Source of the DNA: Bacteriovoracaceae bacterium
GTDB taxonomy: Bacteria > Bdellovibrionota > Bacteriovoracia > Bacteriovoracales > Bacteriovoracaceae
Direction of reading: 5' to 3'
DNA length: 64,000 bases
Assembly: GCA_947441615.1 (NCBI GenBank)
Contig: CANEUH010000018.1
Location: forward strand, 1 to 64,000
The notes below the pieces were generated by a model. It saw only the letters and a list, made by a program, of their open reading frames with translations, did not search any database and was not told the DNA's origin. Made by a program: the position numbers and the translations under genes. Below, piece after piece: positions 36,194-43,832 of the stretch (position 1 is its first letter; each line of letters begins with the position of its first letter).

Positions 36194-37873
36194 ATGTCTG
36201 GTCACAAGATTATATTTTCCATGCATAAAGTAGGGAAGGTTTATCCTCCAAAGAAGCAGGTCCTTAGGGATATTTCTCTTTCGTTCTTCTATGGCGCCAA
36301 AATTGGTGTCCTGGGTTTAAACGGATCTGGTAAGTCATCTCTTCTTAAAATTATTGCTGGTGTTGATAAAGATTACATTGGTGACGTCAATGCTTCAAAA
36401 GGTGTGACTTTCGGTTATCTTGAGCAAGATCCAAAACTTGATCCGAACAAAACGGTGAAAGAAGTCGTTCAAGATGGTCTTTCTGAACTTGTTAAAGTTG
36501 CCCAGCGATATGAAGAAGTGAATATGAAGCTCGGCGATGAGATGAGCGAAGATGAGATGAATAAGCTTTTGGATGAGCAGTCTATATTACAAGATAAAAT
36601 GGATGCTCAAAATATTTGGGATCTTGATTCTCGACTAGAGTTAGCGATGGAGGCCCTTCGTTGCCCTCCTTCTGATCAATTATGTGGAGTTCTGTCAGGT
36701 GGTGAAAAACGCCGTGTGGCCTTATGCCGACTTCTTCTTTCGGAGCCAGATGTTCTCCTTTTGGATGAACCTACGAACCATTTAGATGCTGAAACCGTAT
36801 TTTGGTTGGAGCGCCATCTTCAGGCCTATAAAGGGACTGTCATCGCAATCACCCACGATAGATACTTCCTTGATAATGTTGCTGGCTGGATTCTTGAGTT
36901 AGACCGTGGTCATGGAATTCCTTGGGAAGGAAATTATTCTTCTTGGCTAGAGCAAAAAACGAATCGTCTTGCGACTGAAGAGAAGCAAGAGTCTCAGCGC
37001 CAAAAGAAGATGCAAGAAGAATTGGAGTGGATCAGATCTTCACCCAAAGCTCGACAGGCAAAATCGAAGGCCCGGATTACAAATTACGAAAAAATGCTTT
37101 CTGATTCAAAAGAAAAACGAAATGAGACAACGGACTTATTCATTCCACCAGGCCCTAGGCTTGGAGATGTTGTTATTGATGCCAATAATATTTCTAAGGC
37201 TTTTGGAGACAGGCTACTTTATGAAGGTATTTCATTTAAGTTACCTCCAGGAGGAATTGTAGGGATCATTGGACCGAACGGAGCTGGTAAAACAACTCTC
37301 TTTAAGATGATAACAGATCAGCTTCAGCCTGATTCAGGAACATTCAAAGTTGGAGAGACTGTTAAGCTTTCATATATTGATCAGTCCCGCGAAATGAATT
37401 CTGATGCCTCGATTCTTCAGGAAATCTCAGGAGGACTTGATCTAATTAAACTAGGAAATCGTGAAGTGAATGCCCGTGCTTACATTTCTCGCTTCAATTT
37501 TACTGGAGAAGATCAGAATAAACGTATTAAAGAACTCTCTGGTGGTGAAAAAAACCGGGTTCACTTAGCAAAAATGCTTAAGGAAGAAGGAAACGTCTTA
37601 TTGCTTGATGAGCCTACAAATGATCTTGATGTAAATACACTCCAGGCACTTGAAAGAGCTCTCCTTGAGTTTGCTGGTTGCGCTGTGGTCATTTCCCATG
37701 ATCGTTATTTTTTGGATAGAATTTGTACACACATGCTGGCATTTGAAGGTGACTCTAAAGTCACTTGGTTTGAAGGAAATTTCCAAGATTATCATGAGGA
37801 TCTCCGCCGCCGTCTTGGTGATAAAGCTGATATTCCTCAGCGAATTACTTATAAAAAACTTAAAAGAGATTAA
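36194..37873 (+). CDS. ettA: EttA, energy-sensing ABC-F translation factor
   Basis: A 559-residue ABC-F protein with two ATPase domains and no TM. Domain 1: GLNGSGKSSLLK, signature LSGGEKRRVALCRLLL, Walker B VLLLDEPTNHLD. Linker: the charged helical P-site motif (residues about 245-300). Domain 2: GPNGAGKTTLFK, LSGGEKNRVHLAKML, VLLLDEPTNDLD. EttA binds the ribosomal E site and gates the first peptide bond when ADP is high. Length matches the family. The last 14 bases overlap the convergent Tad ATPase gene. Confidence 0.95.
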   Translation: MSGHKIIFSMHKVGKVYPPKKQVLRDISLSFFYGAKIGVLGLNGSGKSSLLKIIAGVDKDYIGDVNASKGVTFGYLEQDPKLDPNKTVKEVVQDGLSELVKVAQRYEEVNMKLGDEMSEDEMNKLLDEQSILQDKMDAQNIWDLDSRLELAMEALRCPPSDQLCGVLSGGEKRRVALCRLLLSEPDVLLLDEPTNHLDAETVFWLERHLQAYKGTVIAITHDRYFLDNVAGWILELDRGHGIPWEGNYSSWLEQKTNRLATEEKQESQRQKKMQEELEWIRSSPKARQAKSKARITNYEKMLSDSKEKRNETTDLFIPPGPRLGDVVIDANNISKAFGDRLLYEGISFKLPPGGIVGIIGPNGAGKTTLFKMITDQLQPDSGTFKVGETVKLSYIDQSREMNSDASILQEISGGLDLIKLGNREVNARAYISRFNFTGEDQNKRIKELSGGEKNRVHLAKMLKEEGNVLLLDEPTNDLDVNTLQALERALLEFAGCAVVISHDRYFLDRICTHMLAFEGDSKVTWFEGNFQDYHEDLRRRLGDKADIPQRITYKKLKRD

Positions 37874-38972
37874 ATTCTTTATCCCTTTCTTTGAGATCAG
37901 TTTCGATTTCAAAGAAAGGGATTCCTTTATCTGATCCTAGTATCTTTATAATCTCCTTCACCTTTTTGTTTTCCATAAAAACCACATACTCTAAATTTCG
38001 ACATACAAGCTCCATGACCTTTTCAAAGTTTAAACTCACCTCATTAGAATAAAGAGAAAAGAGAAGGGCGATCCGATTGAGTGCATCTGCTGCAGTTGAA
38101 GCGTGGATGGTACCCATGAGTCCTTTATGTCCAGTATTCATCGCCATCAGGAAAGGAATCACTTCATGGGATCTCATTTCTCCCAAAATAATCCGGTCAG
38201 GACTTAGGCGTAAAGAATAGGCCAGATAAGACTTAAGGCTTGTTTCATTTGTCCTTCCTGAGAGAAACCTTGTTTGATTAGGATGGGGAGAAAGTATTTC
38301 ATAAGTGTCTTCTAAAACAATCAGATGCTCCTCTGGATCAATTTCACTAAGAAGACTTGTAAGGATTGAGGTCTTACCTGAACCCGTTGACCCAGCAATG
38401 AGGACATTTTTTTTATTTTTCACTAATTCTTTCAGGCCATAAATATTCCCAAAAGTTGAAATATCATGGGGTCTCGTTGCAAGAGATCTTAATGTCATTT
38501 TCGAAATGTTTTTGGGAGACGTTGAACTATGAATGAGGGTGATCCTAAATTTTTTATGAAATAGATCAGCATAGAAGCTAGTGAAGGGTTCCTGAACATT
38601 CCAATTTTGTTTAAATCGGACTGATATTATTTCTAACCACAACTGCCAATCCTCCTCAGCAATTGGAATAGTGCAGCTTATTTTCTTGCCTGAATAAGAG
38701 ATTTTCTGAATCTGATCTGGTGAGTGGAAAATGATTTCAGTCAAATCTTCCAAGATTAATGGCCCTAAAAATGTCCATGTCGTTAGTTTTTGAAAAAAAT
38801 CTTGTATCTGGAGTAGATCATCTTCATCTCCAAGTAGAGGGAGCTCATGATAAAATTCTTCCCAAGAAGGAATGAGTCCTTTGTTTAAAAAAGAAATAAG
38901 AATTTCTTTAGCTCTTTTTAGTGCGATTTCTTTTGAGATGGGTTTTTCATCTTCTTTAAATAAACTTAGCAT
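37860..38972 (-). CDS. Tad/CpaF-type pilus assembly ATPase
   Basis: A 370-residue hexameric ATPase that powers Flp/Tad pilus assembly. Walker A GSTGSGKTSILTSLL at about residue 190, Asp box LIVLEDTYEILSP, Walker B RIILGEMRSHEV, His box GHKGLMGTIHAST. Its start overlaps the secretin stop (TAATG), so the two are coupled. It is the last gene of the minus-strand Tad operon. Unlike the orphan ATPase at 1.8 kb, all catalytic boxes are intact. Confidence 0.9.
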   Translation of the reverse strand: MLSLFKEDEKPISKEIALKRAKEILISFLNKGLIPSWEEFYHELPLLGDEDDLLQIQDFFQKLTTWTFLGPLILEDLTEIIFHSPDQIQKISYSGKKISCTIPIAEEDWQLWLEIISVRFKQNWNVQEPFTSFYADLFHKKFRITLIHSSTSPKNISKMTLRSLATRPHDISTFGNIYGLKELVKNKKNVLIAGSTGSGKTSILTSLLSEIDPEEHLIVLEDTYEILSPHPNQTRFLSGRTNETSLKSYLAYSLRLSPDRIILGEMRSHEVIPFLMAMNTGHKGLMGTIHASTAADALNRIALLFSLYSNEVSLNFEKVMELVCRNLEYVVFMENKKVKEIIKILGSDKGIPFFEIETDLKERDKEFNLF

Positions 38973-40252
38973 TATTCGATCGCCTCCAGAATGACATATC
39001 CATAAATTTGTTTATAGGTTTTTTGATCAGATTTTGATTCAAAGAGGTGTTTTAAAATGGGGATATTTGAAATAAGAGGAATCCCTTGCCGTCCTTTTGA
39101 AGTTGTTTGAAACCCAATTTGAAAAATTTTTAAAGGCTCTCCAATTTCTAAGAGAGCTGATGACGTTTCTTTACTGCCACTGATCGCTTGATCCATGGGT
39201 CTCGAGAATTCAGTATCATAGTCTAAAAGAATCTTCCCATAGGACTCTGTCAATTTTGTTTTTATTCTTAGGCCTGCAAACTTCCAATCAATAGGAGCGA
39301 TAATATTTGCTCCTTGAGTATTGATGTTCTGATAGGGGATTTGAGAGCCTATTTCTGTTAATTGAGGTGTATTTAGATTAACAACGAGTTCCGGCTCAGC
39401 AAGAGTGGAAAGATCCATTTTAGATTGAGTCAAAAAAACAAAATTATCATCAATGAGTTTTTTTATTCCAAATTCAAAAAGATCGCTTATGGAAGATTTT
39501 AATTTATCAAGGCCCAGATGAATTTCTCTTCCGTCCATTTGCTCTAGTTGAATAAGTTTTAGCTTTAATCGATAATTTTTGTGCTTTAATCTCGAGTCCT
39601 GTTGAACAAATGAAACTCTGTAAAAAGAGGCGAGTTGCTTTAAGAGATGATCATTTTTTTCTCCCTCATAAAAACACATGACATCCATCCAGTCAGTTTG
39701 GCAATTCACGTGAGAAAAACCATTCGAGTAAAGTTTCTTGTAGATTTGGGCAATTATGTGATTTCTTAATTTAGGGTCTAGGTTAATTTTGAAAAAGACT
39801 TGATCCTGAAATTGACCCTTAATCTTTTGGAGGTAGAGGTAGTCTCCAAAGTCACTTAGGATTCCTGACGCCGTCATAACGGGTCCTTTAATATCGATAC
39901 TTAATTCAAGATTTTTTAAAGCTTCTGCTAACTGAAAAGTTTTAAGAAACTTTTGTTTTGATAATACGTAAAGACTGAAGATTTCTTTTCCTTTTTTAGT
40001 CCAGACAACTAAATCGGTGAAGCCGACTTTTTTTCCCTTCACTAAGAGTTTTCCCGTCTTTGCCAAAAACTTGTAGGATATGACCTCTGGGTTTCCCACG
40101 GAGAAGTTTTTTAACCCCTTTAGGTCTATTTCCTTTTGCTCTCCCTTTGAGAGAATTATGTCACTTGTTGGGTCTGATGCTTGTGACGCGCTCGGCAATA
40201 GAAGTAAGCCTTTGACAAAGAAGAGGGCAATCGTTACATTGAGGGGCTTCAA
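38972..40252 (-). CDS. Tad/CpaC-type outer-membrane secretin
   Basis: A 426-residue secretin that forms the outer-membrane gate of the Flp pilus. Signal peptide LLLLPSASQA, then the pilus N domain (ILSKGEQKEIDLKGLKNFSV, GKKVGFTDLVVW), a BON-like stretch, and the secretin core ending KGRQGIPLISNIPILKHLF. The start was placed at a TTG (40252): upstream codons are only the mirror image of the Ala/Lys-rich gene on the plus strand. The TTG lies 38 bases from that gene's ATG. Confidence 0.85.
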   Translation of the reverse strand: MKPLNVTIALFFVKGLLLLPSASQASDPTSDIILSKGEQKEIDLKGLKNFSVGNPEVISYKFLAKTGKLLVKGKKVGFTDLVVWTKKGKEIFSLYVLSKQKFLKTFQLAEALKNLELSIDIKGPVMTASGILSDFGDYLYLQKIKGQFQDQVFFKINLDPKLRNHIIAQIYKKLYSNGFSHVNCQTDWMDVMCFYEGEKNDHLLKQLASFYRVSFVQQDSRLKHKNYRLKLKLIQLEQMDGREIHLGLDKLKSSISDLFEFGIKKLIDDNFVFLTQSKMDLSTLAEPELVVNLNTPQLTEIGSQIPYQNINTQGANIIAPIDWKFAGLRIKTKLTESYGKILLDYDTEFSRPMDQAISGSKETSSALLEIGEPLKIFQIGFQTTSKGRQGIPLISNIPILKHLFESKSDQKTYKQIYGYVILEAIE

Positions 40253-40289
40253 ATTTGAATCTTTTAGAAAATTCCTTGAGGAGATATTT

Positions 40290-40502
40290 ATGGCTTCTAG
40301 AACCGCAGTAACTGAAAATCGTCGTAAAGCTAAGCACAGAGCTATGGGTGCAAAAAGAAAAGCTGCTAACCGTAACAAAGGTACAACTCCTAAGTTTGCC
40401 GTACACGAAGGTGTAGCACCTAAAGCAACAAAAACAGCTGCTCCTAAAGCTGCTGCTCCAAAAGCTGCAAAAAAAGTAGCTAAAAAAGCTGCTACAAAGT
40501 AA
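40290..40502 (+). CDS. Small basic Ala/Lys-rich protein, antisense within the Tad operon
   Basis: A 70-residue, strongly basic protein. The first half (ASRTAVTENRRKAKHRAMGA, then KRKAANRNKGTTPKF) resembles short conserved basic proteins of deltaproteobacteria and their relatives; the second half is a histone-H1-like Ala/Pro/Lys tail. GAGGAG lies six bases before the ATG. It is on the plus strand in the gap between two minus-strand Tad genes, with its own strong terminator at 40563-40597. RNA or DNA binding is likely from charge; the actual role is unknown. Confidence 0.8.
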   Translation: MASRTAVTENRRKAKHRAMGAKRKAANRNKGTTPKFAVHEGVAPKATKTAAPKAAAPKAAKKVAKKAATK

Positions 40503-40515
40503 TTCATACGTCCTC

Positions 40516-40800
40516 CTAGGGGGCCTGGAATACTTTTAGAGAATCATTAATGAATTCACGATCAACGGAGACCACTATAAGGTCTCCGTTGTTTTTTAGG
40601 CACATGTCTAGTTTTCCTTTCTTCTTAACCTCCTCACAGTTTCTTGTTTGTTTAATCTGAATGAGTTCGCTAGGAACAAAGTAGTCTTTTTCAAGAATAG
40701 TTTTATAAATATTGGCATCTTCTTCAATATTTTCGTGCAGGACATTGATAGGAGTTGCAAAGGCTGAAATTGAAAAAAAGAAGCTAATAGCGAATTTCAT
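40516..40800 (-). CDS. Small exported protein of the Tad operon
   Basis: A 94-residue protein with a signal peptide (about 1-15, ending AFA). The mature part has two Cys (RNCEEV, DMCLK). Its 3' portion also encodes, on the other strand, a terminator stem. It overlaps the preceding Tad gene by 17 bases and lies upstream of the secretin gene. A FlgA-like or pilotin-like role is possible from position only. Confidence 0.55.
   Translation of the reverse strand: MKFAISFFFSISAFATPINVLHENIEEDANIYKTILEKDYFVPSELIQIKQTRNCEEVKKKGKLDMCLKNNGDLIVVSVDREFINDSLKVFQAP
40563..40597 (+). terminator. Strong terminator embedded in an opposite-strand gene
   Basis: CAACGGAGACC, a seven-base loop, GGTCTCCGTTG, then six Ts form an 11-pair perfect stem with a classical U-tract. 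It serves the basic-protein gene ending at 40502, yet lies wholly within the coding sequence of the minus-strand gene 40516-40800. On the minus strand no T-run follows the stem. Confidence 0.9.
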
Positions 40801-41212
40801 GTTGATGATCCTTTATATTTGAAACGAATGATAAAAATTTCATATAGGGAAGTATTTCCCAGTCTGAAAGGTGAAATAAAGAATTGGCCTCTTTTTCTCT
40901 TACTAGGACAGTGAATCTACTCATGTCTTCTAGTTGTTGTGAGATTAGAACTCCCTCAATCTTTTTTCTCCCTTTACGATGAACAATTAAGACTTTTTTT
41001 CCAGTTTGAAATGGAGTTAAAAGTTGTGCTTGAAGTTGGATTTCAACTTTTCCTGGGGTTGAAACCTGTGTTTGCTTAGTTTCACTTTCTGGTTTTGAAA
41101 AAAGGATGAAGAAGAAAAGATTTGAAATAATTAATGAAAGTCCAAGCTTGAGCCACCATAATTTATTCTTGGTATTTTTTTTCAAGATAGTTCCAATCTT
41201 TTCTGAAATCAT
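40784..41212 (-). CDS. Tad-operon protein with one N-terminal TM, possibly CpaB-like
   Basis: A 142-residue protein: basic N-terminus, one TM at about 20-38, then a periplasmic part with a beta-rich region (LLTPFQTGKKVLIVHRKG and FTVLVREKEA). CpaB/RcpC proteins have a single TM followed by an SAF domain and sit before the secretin, so this may be a short divergent counterpart. AAGGAA precedes the start at 41212. Assignment tentative. Confidence 0.5.
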   Translation of the reverse strand: MISEKIGTILKKNTKNKLWWLKLGLSLIISNLFFFILFSKPESETKQTQVSTPGKVEIQLQAQLLTPFQTGKKVLIVHRKGRKKIEGVLISQQLEDMSRFTVLVREKEANSLFHLSDWEILPYMKFLSFVSNIKDHQHEIRY

Positions 41213-41369
41213 TTAAATGTTCCTTCGTTTTAGTTTCAAAATATTTGTTAAGCCATATAAGACTTATAAAGAGAATGGAGCAGATAAGAAGGCAGGCAGC
41301 GAGGTTGATGGTGGTGTCACCGTTTTCTCTTCGGATATATATTTGATATAAGGGGAAGGATTTTCCCAT
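41163..41369 (-). CDS. Pseudopilin-like small protein of the Tad operon
   Basis: A 68-residue protein with a 16-residue basic leader ending RRENG, followed directly by a hydrophobic helix (DTTINLAACLLICSILFISL). This is the layout of a Flp-type prepilin leader with cleavage after Gly. The Glu-Tyr pair typical of Flp is absent. The start overlaps the preceding gene by 53 bases and its end overlaps the next by 50, an unusual density. Confidence 0.5.
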   Translation of the reverse strand: MGKSFPLYQIYIRRENGDTTINLAACLLICSILFISLIWLNKYFETKTKEHLNDFRKDWNYLEKKYQE

Positions 41370-41883
41370 CTTTGTGAGTTTTTTTTAAAAATAGAAAATA
41401 CGGTTTTGAATAAAATGAATAGCTCCATTCTTTTTCCCTTAAAATGACTGCCTGTTCTTTATCTCTTCTAAAAGTTCCTGAAGTCAGCTTGAAAGGACTT
41501 ATAAACATTCTTAAGTCTAATTTGCATCCTTTTGACTTTATTTTTTTTAAACGATTCATATATGAAAGAAGCCGAATCTCTTGTGACTTAATAAGAACGT
41601 TTTTTAACTTTTTTGCATTCATTGCACTGGCCTGACCCAGCGGAATAAACATCATTATGAGTTCCGCACGGTTTAGATTTTTTATTGCCCAATTTGTCCT
41701 TCCGGTAAATTTTATGAATTCATTTAATTCGCCTTTGGCCTCCTTTAGGCACAAAAAGAGATCAGTTCTTTTTTTAAGCTGGTAATAGGATTTCTTTAAT
41801 TCAAGAGAACAAAGTAAAACAATTCCCAAAAGGATGAATAAAAGAAGGCTCGCCATAAGTGTGACTTCACCTTTTTGATTCAT
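41317..41883 (-). CDS. TadE/TadF-like pseudopilin
   Basis: A 188-residue protein. A very short leader NQKG precedes a hydrophobic helix (EVTLMASLLLFILLGIVLL), then a soluble domain of about 150 residues with Cys in LFLCLKE and SKGCKLD. This fits minor pseudopilins TadE/F/G of Flp pili. It overlaps the 92-residue gene upstream by four bases. Confidence 0.6.
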   Translation of the reverse strand: MNQKGEVTLMASLLLFILLGIVLLCSLELKKSYYQLKKRTDLFLCLKEAKGELNEFIKFTGRTNWAIKNLNRAELIMMFIPLGQASAMNAKKLKNVLIKSQEIRLLSYMNRLKKIKSKGCKLDLRMFISPFKLTSGTFRRDKEQAVILREKEWSYSFYSKPYFLFLKKTHKDGKILPLISNIYPKRKR

Positions 41884-42158
41884 ATTTTTCCGTTAAGATC
41901 CAGTTGGAGCTTTTGAAGGGATAAATTTTTTAAATGGTGCCAAACGATTGCTTTTTTATTTCTAATGACTCTTAGTTGGCAACGTACGTGAAATGAATTT
42001 TCAATAACTTTAGGATCGGTTAATAGAGATCTTGTTTTAAGCTCAGTTCCTATAAGCCAGGCCTCTTGGCGACAAATAGTGGCCCTATGAAGGGCCACCG
42101 ACTGAGTTAGCGTCATGATCAAAAACGATAGGCAAAGAAGTGAAGCAAGAATATTCAC
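41880..42158 (-). CDS. Small Tad-operon membrane-anchored protein
   Basis: A 92-residue protein with an N-terminal hydrophobic helix (ILASLLCLSFLIMTLTQSVA) and a small basic soluble domain with Cys in ICRQEA and RCQLRV. No Gly-ending leader is visible. It overlaps the pilin gene by four bases and the TadE-like gene by four. Likely a minor pilin-like component. Confidence 0.5.
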   Translation of the reverse strand: MNILASLLCLSFLIMTLTQSVALHRATICRQEAWLIGTELKTRSLLTDPKVIENSFHVRCQLRVIRNKKAIVWHHLKNLSLQKLQLDLNGKI

Positions 42159-42337
42159 TTCTTGTAGCTCTTCAGCTGAATCTCTTCAGTGATCTGAGAT
42201 TTCATGTTATCGATTCTTTTTTGAACGACATCTCCAAACTGCCTAACCGCCACAAGACAACAGATTCCTACCAGGCTTGAAATAATCACGTATTCCATAA
42301 TTCCTTGGCCTTTTTCATTTTTAATCATTCTTTTCAT
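42155..42337 (-). CDS. flp: Flp/Fap-type major pilin
   Basis: A 60-residue pilin. The leader MKRMIKNEKG is followed by QGIMEYVIISSLVGICCLVA, with the Flp hallmark Glu-Tyr at mature positions 5 and 6 and the Gly cleavage site. The mature protein is about 50 residues, normal for Flp. GGAGGG lies just before the ATG. It is the first gene of the operon, as usual for tad loci. A prepilin peptidase is not in this window. Confidence 0.85.
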   Translation of the reverse strand: MKRMIKNEKGQGIMEYVIISSLVGICCLVAVRQFGDVVQKRIDNMKSQITEEIQLKSYKK

Positions 42338-42465
42338 GTTCCCTCCGAGGGTCGTTTTGTATTACAGGGAGGAGTTTATGGGCACAAATGAGGTAAATAG
42401 TGGATCGATTTGTTCGGATTTGAAAAAGTGTGGCGTAAAATGGCCTAGGCCTTTAAAATAAGGTC

Positions 42466-43071
42466 ATGGAAGAAAATAATAAAGTCGTCATTTTTGAAAA
42501 AAAAGAAATCATCCTCGTTTTTATTTTTGTGGTGGTTTTAATTATTACTAGTTTTACTCTTGGGATTCGATTGGGCAAAAAACTTGCTTTCAATGATTCT
42601 GGAGTTAAAGAAGAAGATGTAAAAACAGTGGAGCTTAAATCAACTGATGAGGAAGACGTTGAGGCCATCGTAACTGAGGATGCTAAGCTTACAGATGAGG
42701 AAAAGCTCAAAAAGCTAATGGATGAATCGAAGAATAAGCTTTCTGATGAGCTTCAAAAATTTTCAGCCGAGCAAAAGGTCACTTCAGCTGAGACAACAAA
42801 AGATGCGGTTACTGAAGGCCAAAAAACTGATGGCAAATACACGATCCAGCTTGGTTCCTATAATACTGTAGAAGAGGCGAAGCAGTTTGCAGAGGGTTTT
42901 ACTGTTAGAGGTTACAACCCAATTATCAATGAAGTTACTATTGAGGGAAAAGGTACCTGGTACCGCGTGAGTTTAGGTATTTTTAAAACGGTGGAAGAGG
43001 CCAAGGCCTACATTAAGCAAGAGCAAAGTCTTTTCTCCGGTCAAGAACATGTCATTTCAGAGATTAAATAA
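42466..43071 (+). CDS. SPOR-domain membrane protein
   Basis: A 201-residue bitopic protein: short cytosolic N-terminus, TM at about 14-36, an acidic linker (residues 45-110), and a C-terminal SPOR domain (YTIQLGSYNTVEEAKQFAEG; WYRVSLGIFKTVEEAKAYI). SPOR binds denuded septal peptidoglycan, so a cell-division or envelope role is likely. It is divergent from the Flp operon; the 128-base gap holds the 10-base palindrome GGCCTAGGCC at 42442-42451. Confidence 0.88.
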   Translation: MEENNKVVIFEKKEIILVFIFVVVLIITSFTLGIRLGKKLAFNDSGVKEEDVKTVELKSTDEEDVEAIVTEDAKLTDEEKLKKLMDESKNKLSDELQKFSAEQKVTSAETTKDAVTEGQKTDGKYTIQLGSYNTVEEAKQFAEGFTVRGYNPIINEVTIEGKGTWYRVSLGIFKTVEEAKAYIKQEQSLFSGQEHVISEIK

Positions 43072-43830
43072 TTAGTAGAAAAAACCAATCTCAAATGCCA
43101 AAGATAGCCAGCCTAAAGATAGGCTTCTGTCACTCTTACTTTCATTTCCGATGGCCGCTCTTGTAACACTCGAAACGTTGTAGGAGAATTTCCCCCCATA
43201 GAAATAATTTTGACCAGATCTTTTATGAATTCCATAATTGGTTGTGAGCCCATATCCCTGGTAGCGTTTATTGATAAAGGATTCATCCATTTGAATGGAG
43301 TTCAGGTAAACTTCAAGATTTTCAAATACATCTTCTGTTTGAAAAAAATCAAGTAAAAGCTTAAAACGATAGCCCACACCGACACCAAGACCTAGTATCG
43401 TGTTTTTTTCGTAATTTCCTCTTTGAAAGCTTCCTTCAGAATTCGGGACACTACTTGCAGTTGCATTTTGAGTTACTGAACTAAAAAAACTGGAGTGCTG
43501 GAACAACTGAGCTCCCCACCAGATTTGGTTATATCGAGTTGATCTTCTCATGTAAGTGATTTCACCACCAAGTAGGCGATTGAAGTGCTCATAATCACCT
43601 GAAAGGTGTCCAGCAATCGAAAACCGGTTCCTGTCTTCACCAGTATAGCGGCGTTGATCCTTAATTCCTAAATCGGTATTGAAATTATAAATCATACTTT
43701 CATGGCGCTGAAATTTTTCAGGTTTCTTTAAAAGGATTTCTTCAGACTCCGGATTTAATTCTTCTTCCGTAAGATCAAAAGTGTTAGCAAAGAGTTGGAG
43801 AGGCAAAATGAATAGGATTAGATATTTCAT
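43072..43830 (-). CDS. Exported protein, probable outer-membrane barrel
   Basis: A 252-residue protein with a signal peptide ending FAN. The mature sequence has alternating strands with many Tyr and Gly residues (GGEITYMRRSTRYNQIWWG; LGLGVGVGYRFKLLLDFF) and ends in aromatic IGFFY. It lies two bases after the TolC-family gene on the same strand. A structural outer-membrane role is likely; no family assigned. Confidence 0.6.
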   Translation of the reverse strand: MKYLILFILPLQLFANTFDLTEEELNPESEEILLKKPEKFQRHESMIYNFNTDLGIKDQRRYTGEDRNRFSIAGHLSGDYEHFNRLLGGEITYMRRSTRYNQIWWGAQLFQHSSFFSSVTQNATASSVPNSEGSFQRGNYEKNTILGLGVGVGYRFKLLLDFFQTEDVFENLEVYLNSIQMDESFINKRYQGYGLTTNYGIHKRSGQNYFYGGKFSYNVSSVTRAAIGNESKSDRSLSLGWLSLAFEIGFFY

Positions 43831-43832
43831 AA

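Noticed and set aside
40080..40289. N-terminal 70-codon extension of the basic protein
   Set aside because: It is antisense to the secretin signal peptide and N domain, and a strong GAGGAG site marks the internal ATG at 40290.
40253..40507. Upstream 85-codon extension of the secretin reading frame
   Set aside because: It is mainly the complement of Ala/Lys codons of the plus-strand gene at 40290-40502; the signal peptide begins only after the TTG at 40252.
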